A DNA stretch of 64,000 nt from Bernardetia sp963719525 (GCA_963719525.1 CAVRCG010000004.1:62001-126000); one strand, 5' to 3'. Positions 45,830 to 54,824 are shown, numbered from the stretch's first letter. Numbers and translations are program-made. The notes: generated by a model not told the origin, from the sequence alone.

Positions 45830-46396
45830 TTACTGAATTACTTGATCAACAATATGAACTACTCCGTTTGAAGCATCAACATCTGCTTGAGTAACAGTTG
45901 CATTATTGATTTTTACGGTTGAGCCTGTTATGTTTACAGTAAGCGTATCCGAACCAATCGTATTTACCATTTGTCCGTTTGATAAAGCACTGCTTTTTAC
46001 TTCTCCAGCTACTACATGTCTTTGCAAAACAGTTGTAAGCAAATCTGTTGGTACGCTTTCTAATGTATATCCAGCACTACTCAAGAATGTTTCAAAAGCT
46101 GCATTAGTAGGAGCAAAAACAGTATATTCTGTACTTCCTTGAAAAGTAGAAACTAAACCAGCTTTTTCTAGAGCTGCTTCTAATGAAGAAAGATTATCCG
46201 TATCCATTACCAATTGAGCGATATTTTTTTCTGGTGTCATATCATCGTCCTTGTCGTCATCATCATCATTACAAGCTGAAAAAGACAAAGCACATACTAA
46301 CAATACGAGTAAAATTCTAAAAGATGAGAAAGATACTTTTTGAGCGAAATTTGAAAATTGAGTTAATTTCATAGCGTTCATTTTATATTTAGTCAA
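45830..46396 (-). CDS. fasciclin-domain lipoprotein
   Basis: 188 residues with a lipoprotein signal (LLVLLVCALSFSAC) followed at once by NDDDDDKDDD. One fasciclin (FAS1) domain fills the rest, with both conserved boxes: H1 TEYTVFAPTNAAF and H2 ASNGVVHIVDQVI. FAS1 lipoproteins mediate surface adhesion or matrix binding. The acidic block directly after the lipid cysteine resembles the lipoprotein export signal of Bacteroidota, so the protein is probably on the cell surface. Starts at 46381 or 46372 are also possible. Confidence 0.92.
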   Translation of the reverse strand: MTKYKMNAMKLTQFSNFAQKVSFSSFRILLVLLVCALSFSACNDDDDDKDDDMTPEKNIAQLVMDTDNLSSLEAALEKAGLVSTFQGSTEYTVFAPTNAAFETFLSSAGYTLESVPTDLLTTVLQRHVVAGEVKSSALSNGQMVNTIGSDTLTVNITGSTVKINNATVTQADVDASNGVVHIVDQVIQ

Positions 46397-46463
46397 AAAA
46401 ATTGAAATAATTTATATGTTCGGAATTTTTATTTTGAGTTATTAGTACTAGTGAACCCTTAGC

Positions 46464-46477
46464 TTTGTTTAAACAAA
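46464..46477. promoter_or_regulatory. 14-bp perfect palindrome, candidate operator
   Basis: TTTGTTTAAACAAA, 67 bp upstream of the fasciclin start. A second palindrome, TTTAATTAAA, follows six bases later. Size and placement suit a dimeric repressor or activator site, but in such A+T-rich DNA short palindromes also occur by chance. Confidence 0.35.
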
Positions 46478-46667
46478 ATGGAATTTAATTAAACAAAATA
46501 AGAAAATTTAACATTTTTTAATTATTTAGTAATTTTAGATTTTTAAACAAAAAAATCAATCAAAATTAAGTAGTTTTGTAAACCTATAAATTATCTTTAT
46601 CAGTTAGAAAAATAAGTTAGTCAATAGTACTAGTACGCAACTAAAAACAGTTTTTAATCAATAAATT

Positions 46668-46736
46668 ATAGTTGTAATTAGCTTCGCCGATTATTTCATA
46701 ATTGACTTCATCATCTTTCAGTTCGTAATTTACCTA
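46668..46736 (+). repeat. GCTTCGC repeat, family B, middle copy
   Basis: Reads GTAATTAGCTTCGCC, GATTATTTCATAATTGACTT, CATCATCTTTCAGTTCGTAA. It matches 21608-21681 except for a missing block of about 20 bases after GCTTCGCC and a few transitions. It abuts the thioesterase start. Confidence 0.7.
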
Positions 46737-46741
46737 CATCT

Positions 46742-47281
46742 ATGCAACTCCCTCAACCAAAACACAAAATAAATCCATTATCCAAAACTGAATTTCTTGT
46801 CCGTTTTCAAGATTGCGATCCGTATGGACACTTGAATAATGGTAGATATTTAGATTATTTTCTTGATGGAAGAGATAATCAAGTAACCTACGATTACGGT
46901 TGGAGATTGGTAGATTTTATCAATGAAGAGAAAAAAGGTTGGGTTGTTCAGAAACAGGAATTAGCTTATTTGCGTTCTGCAGTTTATGGAGAAGAAATTG
47001 TAATCCGAACGGCAACCGTATTTTATGATGATTCTAATTTGATGATCGAATGCCGAATGCTCAACAAAGATGAAACGCAATTAAAATCACTTCTTTGGAT
47101 GAAATTAGTATTCATTAATCTTACCAACGGAAGACGAACAAATCATACCGAAAACATCAAAGAGTTTTTCTCAAAAGTAGTTTTGAATGAGTTTGATGCC
47201 GAAAAAATAACGTTTGATGAGCGTGTAAAAGAGCTTACTACATTTTATAAAACTCAAAAGCAACAAAAAATAAAAGCATAA
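46742..47281 (+). CDS. acyl-CoA thioesterase, hot-dog fold (4HBT)
   Basis: 179 residues. The hot-dog fold active-site block is near the start (FLVRFQDCDPYGHLNNGRYLDYF, with D and the HLNN turn typical of 4HBT thioesterases), followed by the long helix and strands (VQKQELAYLRSAVYGEEIVI). Hydrolyses acyl-CoA; chain preference unknown. It is followed four bases later by a small exported protein gene, so they are probably one operon. Confidence 0.9.
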   Translation: MQLPQPKHKINPLSKTEFLVRFQDCDPYGHLNNGRYLDYFLDGRDNQVTYDYGWRLVDFINEEKKGWVVQKQELAYLRSAVYGEEIVIRTATVFYDDSNLMIECRMLNKDETQLKSLLWMKLVFINLTNGRRTNHTENIKEFFSKVVLNEFDAEKITFDERVKELTTFYKTQKQQKIKA

Positions 47282-47285
47282 ATTT

Positions 47286-47738
47286 ATGAAATCTCAATCT
47301 AGTTTACTTCTATTTATAGCAATTCTTTCTACTATTTTATTTTTGAGTTCATTTGCACGATCAACTAAATCAGATCAAAAAGATAATTGGGAGGAGTTAG
47401 AAATTTTTCATCGAGCGATTGCCCTTACTTTCCACCCTGCTGAAGATGGAGATTTTGAGCCTATCAAAAATGATTCTGACGAGCTTGTAGAAGCAGCTCA
47501 AAATCTTTTGAATGGAAATTTGCCAGCTTATTTTGAAAAAATAGAAAATAAAAAGTTGAAAATAACACTTCAAAAAGAATTACAAAAATTAGTGCAGCAA
47601 AGTACAGATTTACATTCTTTGGTAGAAGAAGAACAAGAAGAAAAAGTAACTGATAAAGTACTTTTAGAAAAACTAAGCAGTTTGCACGATACCTATCATC
47701 GTATTGAAGAATTGAACAATGAAGCTAGAAAGAAATAA
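47286..47738 (+). CDS. small exported helical protein, unknown
   Basis: 150 residues with an N-terminal hydrophobic signal (about 5-23). The mature part is predicted as all-helical and charged (LEIFHRAIALTFHPAEDGDF, EKIENKKLKITLQKELQKLV), rich in Glu and Lys. The HRAIALTFHPAEDGD segment with two histidines might bind metal. No family recognised. Four-base spacing after the thioesterase gene implies co-transcription. Confidence 0.65.
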   Translation: MKSQSSLLLFIAILSTILFLSSFARSTKSDQKDNWEELEIFHRAIALTFHPAEDGDFEPIKNDSDELVEAAQNLLNGNLPAYFEKIENKKLKITLQKELQKLVQQSTDLHSLVEEEQEEKVTDKVLLEKLSSLHDTYHRIEELNNEARKK

Positions 47739-47997
47739 AAGTAATAAACAAAGAGTAGAGAATAGGTTTTCTGTTTTTTATAAAATTGACTAAATTGAAC
47801 CTTAAATAAAGCTATAAAACAAGGTTAGCAAGATGTAAATATTATTTTTGGTTCGTATTTTGGATATATAATTTTTGATGATAGACATCAAAGCAGTATT
47901 TGTAGCTTTAATTTTCAAACTTTTTTAGTTCTCTTATTTTAATAACTGCTTGGTTCTTGTTTGGCTTTCTGTTCTACACTTAGAAAACATTTTTACT

Positions 47998-49128
47998 ATG
48001 AAAAAATATACTTTATTTTTATTCCTTGCTTTCATTATCTCTGCTTTTACTCTTTTATCTTTTTATCAAACTAGTAAGGCACAAGCTATTTATACTTTTC
48101 CTATGTTGGTGCAAGAACAAATAGAAGTAAAATCACATCCTTTGCCTTCTGGTTTTAATGAAAAGGGTGATACTACACTTACCGTCTATTCAGGTTTGTA
48201 TGGAGATTTTTCGGTTTATTTTGTAAATGGAACTCAGTACCATCATATTCTAAATCCCAACCCAACGGGTGTTTTAATTAATGGAAAAGAATATAGTTTT
48301 TATTGTGATTCAGAGCGAGGAAGTAAGAAAAATATTTCTAACTTTTTAGATATTTATGAATTTGAATACTTGGGTAGAAAGTACCTTTGTTTCTTTAGTT
48401 TTAGAGAAGATTGTCTGCATAAAGGCTGTTTGTATCGTTGTTATAATCTATTTGATATTACTGATCCAAATAATGTAACGGCTAATTCTTTTGCAAGTGT
48501 GTACGGCGAAACATTTACGTTTGGAGATTATAATAGTGATGGTGTTATGGATTTTATTCGTGTTGCTTCACAGCTTCCTCCTAATATTGAAGAAGACAAA
48601 ATACCTACTGAAGACAGAATGCTTTATGGACTTGTTACCGTATTTTCGTTTGATAAAGAAGGAAAAGCTGTTGATGTAAAACACGAAGGAAATAGTTATT
48701 ATTTATTTATTAAAGGACAAGATGAAGAGTTTTCAGGTTTCGAAATTGTACAAAATGACTGGTTTATTCCATTAAAAGACCAATCTGGAAAAATTGCTCC
48801 TCAAATTCCTTACTTTGCTCCTTATGTTTCCTTTGATCCAAAAGAACCTTTTTTATATGATGCTAAAGGCTATAGAGTTGCTCAAAATCTTTGGGCTGTG
48901 CAGGTAGCAGAATTTGATGAAATAGAAGGAGCGTTAGATTATTGTGAATATTTGATGCAGGGAGGTTTGGAAGATGTTTTCGTTTACATAGACCAATACA
49001 ATAGAGATTTACATTTTTTAGTTTTGGCAGGTAATTATCAAAACAAAGAAAAAATACAAAAGTTACAATTAGACTTGAAGAAAGCAGGAGTAAATGGTAA
49101 ACTTATAAACATGAGGACAGAATTTTAA
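47998..49128 (+). CDS. secreted protein with SPOR-like C-terminal domain, copy 1
   Basis: Start placed at ATG 47998 (MKKYTLFLFLAFIISAF), which gives a normal signal peptide ending SKAQ; an upstream ATG adds 16 poorly suited residues. 376 residues. A central region has FGDYNSDGVMDFIRVAS, a calcium-binding FG-GAP/EF-like loop. The C-terminal 75 residues (WAVQVAEFDEIEGALDYCEY to NGKLI) have the beta-alpha-beta pattern of a SPOR domain, which binds denuded peptidoglycan. Cysteines pair in CLHKGCLYRC. It has a close tandem paralogue downstream. Confidence 0.8.
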   Translation: MKKYTLFLFLAFIISAFTLLSFYQTSKAQAIYTFPMLVQEQIEVKSHPLPSGFNEKGDTTLTVYSGLYGDFSVYFVNGTQYHHILNPNPTGVLINGKEYSFYCDSERGSKKNISNFLDIYEFEYLGRKYLCFFSFREDCLHKGCLYRCYNLFDITDPNNVTANSFASVYGETFTFGDYNSDGVMDFIRVASQLPPNIEEDKIPTEDRMLYGLVTVFSFDKEGKAVDVKHEGNSYYLFIKGQDEEFSGFEIVQNDWFIPLKDQSGKIAPQIPYFAPYVSFDPKEPFLYDAKGYRVAQNLWAVQVAEFDEIEGALDYCEYLMQGGLEDVFVYIDQYNRDLHFLVLAGNYQNKEKIQKLQLDLKKAGVNGKLINMRTEF

Positions 49129-49289
49129 CTATCTGTTTCTCATTCCTCAACATTATAATTATCTCAATCTACCTATAATTATAAGTTTTGACAAAATGTA
49201 ACGTTTTAGATATAACAATAAAAAAAGAATATCCTTGAAATGATACTATAAAATCTGCTTATCAAAATAAAAATGAAAAAACGTAGTTT

Positions 49290-50412
49290 ATGAAAAATAT
49301 AATAGCATTTATTTTATTTATAGGTTCGTTTGCGTTGTTTGCTCCTTCTGTTTTGGCACAGGATTATCAAATGGCACAACTTAGTCAAGAGCCAGTTACT
49401 GTTACTATGCACCCTACGCCTTCTCTTCCTAGAGAAAAAGGAGATACCAGTTTTACAGATTATCAAGGCTCAAGTATTCCTATTTCTTTGTATGTTTTGA
49501 ATGGTCCATCAGTATCACCCAATCATAAATCCTGCTCCAACAGGTGTTTTTGTGAATGGACAACATTTCAAGTTTTTTTGTAGCATCGAACGCTCATTAG
49601 TTCAGTATTTGAGTATATTTTTAGATGTCTATGAGTTTGATTTTTTGGGTAGAAAGTACCTCTGTTTTTATACATTGAGTGAAGAATGTATGACAAAAGG
49701 GTGCCGTTTCAAATGTTATAATCTTTTTGATATCACAAATCCAGATAAGGTAGTCGCTTATGCTTTTAATAGTATTCTGCCAGGAATAGAATCGTTTGGT
49801 GATTTTAATTTTGATGGGAAAATGGACGTACTGACAGCTCTTCCAAAGATACCAGAGAGTTTTGTCGAATCTCCAGAAGACGACCGTCGTTCGAATATCC
49901 TAATTACAGTTTATACACCAACTGCAAACGGCGACCTTGCAAGAATGGAAAAAGAAGAAGACGGAAATCCGTATTACATCTATGTAAAGCCTGTTGATGA
50001 AGATATTCAAGAATTTTCTGTTTTGCAGTACGATTGGTTTATGCCTTTCAAAAAAGAAAATGAAGTATTAGAAATCAAAACATTTTATCCTCCTTATCAA
50101 GCCTTTGACCCAAAAAATGATTTTATGTATGATTACAAAGGACACAGAATTGATAAACGAAGGTGGGTAATTCATTTGACAGATTTTCCAGAACAAGAAG
50201 GAGCGCAAGAATTTTGTGAAGGACTAATAGAAGCAGGTTATAGAGAAGCCTACATAAAAGTAGATCATTATGGTCCTGACTTTACCTTCAAAATTTTATA
50301 TGGAAATTATTGGAGTAAAAACAAAGCCGAACAAATACAACGAATGCTCGTCGAAAAAGGCGTAGTAGATAGGCAGCAGCCAGGAAAAGTAATTCCATTA
50401 GATAAAAATTAA
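49290..50412 (+). pseudogene. secreted protein with SPOR-like domain, copy 2, frameshifted
   Basis: Tandem paralogue of the gene at 47998. The first frame has a signal peptide (ending VLAQ) and SLPREKGDTSFTDYQGSS, up to YVLNGP, then runs out of family to a stop at 49583. The homologous sequence continues in the next frame as QYHPIINPAPTGVFVNGQHF, through FGDFNFDGKMD and the SPOR-like end, to 50412. Removing one base at about 49511-49513 (in GGTCCATCAGTAT) restores 373 residues, matching the 376 of copy 1. The site is not a homopolymer, so a real indel is more likely here than at the A7 runs elsewhere. Confidence 0.8.
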
Positions 50413-50415
50413 ATT

Positions 50416-50453
50416 CAAAAAAAGCTATACAAGAACTTGTATAGCTTTTTTAG
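50416..50453 (+). terminator. intrinsic terminator after the SPOR paralogue
   Basis: Stem AAAAAAGCTATACAAG / CTTGTATAGCTTTTTT with loop AA, four bases past the stop codon. Confidence 0.9.
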
Positions 50454-50506
50454 TGTCAAAATTAATTACCTTGTCTTAACGAGTAACATTCTAAAATAGA
50501 TATATG

Positions 50507-50631
50507 GCTGTGCAATCGTCTTTTTTCCATAAAATAGGGTTTGCAAACAAACCCTATTCAATGGAAAAAGCAAACTATTATTTTGTCGAAAACAAGTTTA
50601 TATGCAGAAATCGGAAAATGTCATTCCTATC
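50507..50631 (+). repeat. interspersed hairpin repeat, family A, copy 2
   Basis: About 125 bp. Core is an inverted repeat: TTTTCCATAAAATAGGGTTTG / CAAACCCTATT, CAATGGAAAA, then CAAACTATTATTTTGTCGAA, AACAAGTTTATATGCAGAAA. Matches copies at 3335-3469 (minus) and 55044-55181 (plus). Confidence 0.8.
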
Positions 50632-50736
50632 AAGAAATAACCCTTTTAAAAACTTAAAAATGAGTTTTATTAGAACTACAAAGTAGTGAAATATTAAAAT
50701 CTTAATTGCTACTTTATCAAATTATTACCAAAACAA

Positions 50737-50775
50737 TAAACGCCTTATTCCATTGAGAATAAGGCGTTTATACTA
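50737..50775. terminator. hairpin, probable terminator
   Basis: Stem AAACGCCTTATTC / GAATAAGGCGTTT with loop CATTGA, followed by an AT-rich run. It may insulate the region on either strand. A second stem GTTGTTGGTGT / ACACCAACAAC at 50808-50841 lies directly after the PepSY-like gene on the minus strand. Confidence 0.6.
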
Positions 50776-50850
50776 TTTTTACAGAAATAAAAACTAAATA
50801 CCTGCTGTTGTTGGTGTTTTATTGAAGCGACACCAACAACAAGAAATTAT

Positions 50851-51315
50851 TTATTTAATTGTACTCAAAGCAGATTCATCTATCGAACTTACATCTTCTA
50901 ATTTTACCATATTTCCTTCTGCATCAAAGCGAATAGCCTTTGTTTCGCTAATAAAAACTAAATAAGTAGTTTCTGTTGCATTTTCAATTCTTCTAATATG
51001 ACCACTTTTACCAGAAAATTTGGCTGCTAAATACTCTTCAATTTTGGCTGGAGCAGTTCCTGGATTTAGAGAAATAATTGTATCAATCCATTTTCCATTC
51101 TTATCAAAACGGGCAGATTTTACTTCATTTTCTTGTTGAAAAATAATATTGTGTTCACCATTAATTTCGTGGCAACTGATAACTTTAGCACCTACAAATT
51201 TTTGATCAAAATGAGGTTTTACGTTAGCAGGAATAGTTTGAGAAAACGCAAAAGCATTTAGACTTCCAAAAGCAAGAACAAGAACAAATGAAAGTGAAGC
51301 GATAAATTTTAACAT
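50851..51315 (-). CDS. secreted PepSY-like protein
   Basis: 154 residues with a signal peptide (about 1-24, ending NAFA). The mature part has two copies of the small PepSY-like unit common in Bacteroidota: VKPHFDQKFVGAKVISCHEI ... ARFDKNGKWIDT, then IEEYLAAKFSGKSGHIRRIE ... IRFDAEGNMVKLE. Such proteins are periplasmic and thought to bind or inhibit peptidases, though evidence is thin. Monocistronic. Confidence 0.85.
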   Translation of the reverse strand: MLKFIASLSFVLVLAFGSLNAFAFSQTIPANVKPHFDQKFVGAKVISCHEINGEHNIIFQQENEVKSARFDKNGKWIDTIISLNPGTAPAKIEEYLAAKFSGKSGHIRRIENATETTYLVFISETKAIRFDAEGNMVKLEDVSSIDESALSTIK

Positions 51316-52076
51316 AATGGGAGAAAAGGTATTAGGATTGTGGATATTATTTTTTGATTGTTGTCTGAATTATTATAGGATAACTTGTCTAACAAGCTCT
51401 TTTCTAACTATCGTTTATTTTGCAAACGTAAATTCATTGATTTAGGTTTTCTATGAAACTATGTTTTATATCAACGAATTAAAACAATTATCGTGCAAAT
51501 AAATTCAGTTTTTTTAAGAATTAAACGTATTCATCTTTTTTAGAGCGAACGAAGATGTAACAAAGAATCAGAAATCAAATAAAACTTGATTAGCAAACAA
51601 TCTATTTATAGAATAAGTAGTCATTATTTTATAAGACAAATGACAGATTTATTAATTTTCAATGCAGAAAAGAGAGAATAGCTAAATGAATAGTCTGAAT
51701 TTAGTATCATAAGTTACAAAAATGTATTCGATATAGCAACTCATATTTTTACAGAAATGAAGAGTAAGACTTTATCCAGTTCTAAATTTATTTTAACCAA
51801 ATTTTCGTAAAACTTTTTAGCTATTTTTTATTCCTATCACAAAAATAGCATAATTATTTGATTATCAAACAGTTGGTAGAAATTTTTCATAATTAAAATC
51901 AATAATTATTCGATACTTTTTCAGATTATGTAAATTAATTTTTCCAAATTAAAGCTCAATCAAATAGATTTTGAAGAAATAATTTTAGTTTATGTATTTT
52001 TGTAAAATTATAAAGATAGAATAAAATAAGAAAGAACTCTATTTTCCTGTTGAAGGTAGCAGTCAAATATACAGAA
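51316..52076. other. 761-bp gene-free stretch, longest in the window
   Basis: Very A+T-rich divergent region between the PepSY-like gene and the COG2509 gene. No credible ORF, RNA gene or repeat. A good promoter for the COG2509 gene is at 51970-52002 (separate entry). Could hide an unannotated RNA. Confidence 0.5.
51970..52002 (+). promoter_or_regulatory. Bacteroidota-type promoter for the COG2509 gene
   Basis: TTTTG ending at 51973 (-33) and TATTTTTG at 51995-52002 (-7, consensus TAnnTTTG) with 21 bp between, the expected spacing. It is the best promoter match in the window. The leader would be about 70 nt to ATG 52077. Confidence 0.6.
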
Positions 52077-53663
52077 ATGAAAAAAGAACTCTCCTTTGTC
52101 CTTCCTCCAGAAATTGCCTTCGAAAAAGAAGCCTTCGAAAAGTTTATTTATCAAGAACTGGATATTTCCCAATATACAGAAGACGTAATTATCAGGCAAA
52201 CTCGTCGCTCTTTAGATGCTCGTCAGCGAGATTTGAAAGTTAATGTTTGGGCAGAAGTTTTTGTAGGAGAAAAAGCCAGTCCAGTTATTTCGTACAAAAG
52301 AGAATACCCAAATGTCAAAAATGCACCACAAGCAATAATTGTTGGAGCAGGACCAGCAGGAATGTTTGCAGCACTTCGCTTGGTAGAATTGGGCATAAAA
52401 CCAATTTTGATAGAACGAGGAAAAGATGTAAAAAAACGAGTTTCGGATATTGCAGCCATTAGCCGTCGTCATATCGTAAATCCAGATTCAAATTATTGTT
52501 TCGGAGAAGGAGGAGCAGGCACTTATTCCGATGGAAAACTCTATACAAGAGCCAAAAAACGAGGAGATTGGCGAAGAGTGTTAGAGATTTTTGTAGCACA
52601 TGGAGCAAGCGAAGATATTTTGATAGACAATCATCCACATATCGGAACAAACAAATTACCTAGAATTGTAGCCGAAATGCGCCAAAGCATTTTAGATGCA
52701 GGAGGAGAGGTTTTGTTCGAAACTAAAGTAACTGATTTTATTATTACAAAAGGAAAAGAAGAAGAGCTAAAAGGAGTAGTCTTAGAAAATGGAGATAAAA
52801 TAGAAGGAATAGGAGTAATAGTAGCAACAGGACATTCGGCAAGAGATATTTTTGAGCTTTTAGATAAGAAGCAAATTCTGATTGAAGCTAAGCCGTTTGC
52901 TATTGGTGTTCGTGTGGAACATCAACAAAAACTTATCGACAAAATTCAGTACAAACGAGATGAGCGTGATAAATATCTGCCTGCTGCATCGTATTCATTG
53001 GTTCAACAAGTACCTTTTGATAATTTGGAAAAAGGTGTTTTTTCGTTTTGTATGTGTCCAGGTGGATTTATTGTTCCTGCTGCAACTCTGCAAGGCGAAG
53101 TAGTGGTAAATGGAATGTCGCCTTCAAAACGAAATTCAAGATACGCTAATTCTGGAATTGTAGTAGCGATTGATGAGCGAGAATGGAACAAAAAATACGC
53201 AAAAAAAGGAGCTTTAGCAGGACTCTATTATCAAGAAGAAATCGAAAAAAATGCCTGTCAAGCAGCAGGAAATACACAAGCAGCACCAGCACAGCGATTA
53301 TTAGATTTTACGCAAAAGAAAGTTTCTTCTTCACTTTTGGCTACTTCTTATCAACCCGGACTTGTTTCTTTAGAAATGGGAAAAGTATTGCCTGCTGAAA
53401 TTGTAGAGCGTTTGAGAATTGGTTTTAAGGCTTTTGATAAAAAAATGAAAGGTTTTTTGACCAATGAAGCGCAAATTGTGGGAGTAGAAAGTCGCACTTC
53501 TTCGCCTGTTCGTATTCCTAGAGAAAGAGAAACAAACGAGCATCCAATTTTGAAACGCTTTTTTCCGTGTGGAGAAGGTGCAGGATATGCAGGTGGAATT
53601 GCTTCGGCTGCTATGGACGGAGAACGCTGTGCAGAGAAACTGGCAGAATTGTATGGAGAATGA
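52077..53663 (+). CDS. FAD-dependent dehydrogenase, COG2509 family
   Basis: Start placed at ATG 52077 (MKKELSFVLPPEIAFEKEAF), the usual family N-terminus; a TTG nine codons upstream is less likely. 528 residues. N-terminal ACT-like region with RRSLDARQRDLKVNV, then FAD-binding IIVGAGPAGMFAALRLVE at about residues 88-105, FGEGGAGTYSDGKLYTR at about 143-159, and the C-terminal AGYAGGIASAAMDGERCAE. Oxidoreductase of unknown substrate. Monocistronic, followed by a G-rich minisatellite. Confidence 0.93.
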   Translation: MKKELSFVLPPEIAFEKEAFEKFIYQELDISQYTEDVIIRQTRRSLDARQRDLKVNVWAEVFVGEKASPVISYKREYPNVKNAPQAIIVGAGPAGMFAALRLVELGIKPILIERGKDVKKRVSDIAAISRRHIVNPDSNYCFGEGGAGTYSDGKLYTRAKKRGDWRRVLEIFVAHGASEDILIDNHPHIGTNKLPRIVAEMRQSILDAGGEVLFETKVTDFIITKGKEEELKGVVLENGDKIEGIGVIVATGHSARDIFELLDKKQILIEAKPFAIGVRVEHQQKLIDKIQYKRDERDKYLPAASYSLVQQVPFDNLEKGVFSFCMCPGGFIVPAATLQGEVVVNGMSPSKRNSRYANSGIVVAIDEREWNKKYAKKGALAGLYYQEEIEKNACQAAGNTQAAPAQRLLDFTQKKVSSSLLATSYQPGLVSLEMGKVLPAEIVERLRIGFKAFDKKMKGFLTNEAQIVGVESRTSSPVRIPRERETNEHPILKRFFPCGEGAGYAGGIASAAMDGERCAEKLAELYGE

Positions 53664-53669
53664 AAATAC

Positions 53670-53727
53670 TGGAGATTAGGGAATGGAGATTGGGAATTAG
53701 GGAATGGAGATTGGGAATTAGGGAAAT
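53670..53727 (+). repeat. 22-bp minisatellite with G runs
   Basis: The unit GGGAATGGAGATTGGGAATTA occurs twice in full after a partial unit, directly downstream of the COG2509 stop. GGG runs alternate with spacers of about 5 and 11 bases. A further flank pair, TGAAAATACTGGAGA, at 53661-53675 and 53761-53775, brackets it. Confidence 0.75.
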
Positions 53728-53871
53728 GCAAATACTAGAGAGGGGGAAATGAGTGAAAAATGAAAATACTGGAGAATGAAGAGTAATTAATTCTGGTAAA
53801 TTGCCACAATTTATAAGGAAGTTACGTACTGTTTCGGAAATCTATTAATTAAACTAAAAATACATTCTGAA

Positions 53872-54312
53872 ATGAACAAATTATCATTGTTATTAATCGC
53901 TTTTTGCATTCTTTTTTTTAGTGCTTGTAAAAAAGAAGAACAGTTATCTACTAAAGATAAATTTATTGGAAAATGGACGTATGAAACCATTAAATCTACT
54001 GAATATGAAAATGGAACTTTCGTTGAAAGTGAAACAGATGCTATAGATGGAGCTACTATTGAATTTAAAGCTAACGGAACTTATAGTGCCATTTTTACCG
54101 ACCAAGATGATGATTTAGATGAAGATAATGGAACTTGGAAACTCATCGAAAATGATAAAAAAGTCATCATAGGAGAACAAGGAAGTTCGTTTGGGGATAC
54201 TTTATCAATATTGGAACTGACAGACAAAAAATTACTTCTTCTATTTGAAGAAGAATATACAGAAGATAGTACTACTTATAGATTTGAAAACGAAGTAAGT
54301 TTCAAAAAATAG
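53872..54312 (+). CDS. lipocalin-like lipoprotein
   Basis: 146 residues with lipoprotein signal (FCILFFSAC, then KKEEQ). The body follows the lipocalin-like pattern of Bacteroidota: FIGKWTYETIKSTEYENGT at the first strand, TIEFKANGTYSAIF in the middle and NGTWKLIENDKKVII. Probably a small periplasmic or surface barrel that binds a hydrophobic ligand. Monocistronic. Confidence 0.85.
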   Translation: MNKLSLLLIAFCILFFSACKKEEQLSTKDKFIGKWTYETIKSTEYENGTFVESETDAIDGATIEFKANGTYSAIFTDQDDDLDEDNGTWKLIENDKKVIIGEQGSSFGDTLSILELTDKKLLLLFEEEYTEDSTTYRFENEVSFKK

Positions 54313-54337
54313 TCTTGTTTTTTCCAAGTGTCATAAC

Positions 54338-54381
54338 GTAAAAAACCGTTTTAAAAACTAAATTTTGAAACGGTTTTTTTA
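54338..54381. terminator. bidirectional intrinsic terminator
   Basis: Stem AAAAAACCGTTTTAAAA / TTTTGAAACGGTTTTTTT around ACTAAA, between the converging lipocalin-like and ndk genes. Confidence 0.92.
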
Positions 54382-54404
54382 TGAAAACTAAAATGTTATT
54401 TGAT

Positions 54405-54824
54405 TTAGAATTTCTCTAAGTTAGAGAAAAAGAAACTTCCTTCAATTTGTGCATTCTCATCAGAATCTGAACCGTGAACAGCATTTGCTTCGATAGATTC
54501 GCCATATTTTGCACGAACAGTTCCAGCTTCTGCATCTTTTGGATTCGTTGCTCCGATAAGTTTACGGAAATCTGCAACTGCATTATCTTTCTCTAAAATA
54601 AGAGCCATAATATTTCCAGAAGACATATAAGAACACAAATCTTTGTAAAAAGGACGCTCTTTGTGTACTTCGTAAAACTGCCCTGCACGTTCTGAAGAAA
54701 GACGAGTAACTTTTGCAGCCACCAAACGGAAACCTGCTTCTTCAATCATTGCTAAAATATTACCTGTATTATTTGCGCCAAAAGCGTCAGGCTTAATCAT
54801 TGTGAAAGTACGGTTAGTTGCCAT
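54405..54824 (-). CDS. ndk: nucleoside diphosphate kinase
   Basis: 139 residues. Catalytic histidine H117 in NAVHGSDSDENA; N-terminal FTMIKPDAF with the nucleotide-binding lysine K11; RPFYKDLCSYMSSG and the conserved GATNPKDAEAGTVRAKYG. Transfers the gamma-phosphate between NTPs and NDPs. Monocistronic, normal length. Confidence 0.97.
   Translation of the reverse strand: MATNRTFTMIKPDAFGANNTGNILAMIEEAGFRLVAAKVTRLSSERAGQFYEVHKERPFYKDLCSYMSSGNIMALILEKDNAVADFRKLIGATNPKDAEAGTVRAKYGESIEANAVHGSDSDENAQIEGSFFFSNLEKF

Larger units (their letters stand above)
46397..46741. other. 345-bp divergent regulatory stretch with palindromes and a repeat
   Basis: Between the fasciclin gene (minus) and the thioesterase gene (plus). 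It contains the perfect 14-bp palindrome TTTGTTTAAACAAA (46464-46477), TTTAATTAAA (46484-46493), a -7-like TAGTTTTG at 46571-46578 and the GCTTCGC repeat copy at 46668-46736. No gene. Confidence 0.5.
50413..50850. other. 438-bp stretch with terminators and a family A repeat
   Basis: Between the SPOR paralogue (plus) and the PepSY-like gene (minus). It holds two to three hairpins and repeat family A copy 2 (entries below). A 60-codon frame across the repeat is not credible as a gene. Confidence 0.6.

Noticed and set aside
50504..50686. 60-codon frame on the plus strand
   Set aside because: Same repeat family A. Its peptide resembles the frame at 3274-3495 only because the DNA is repeated.
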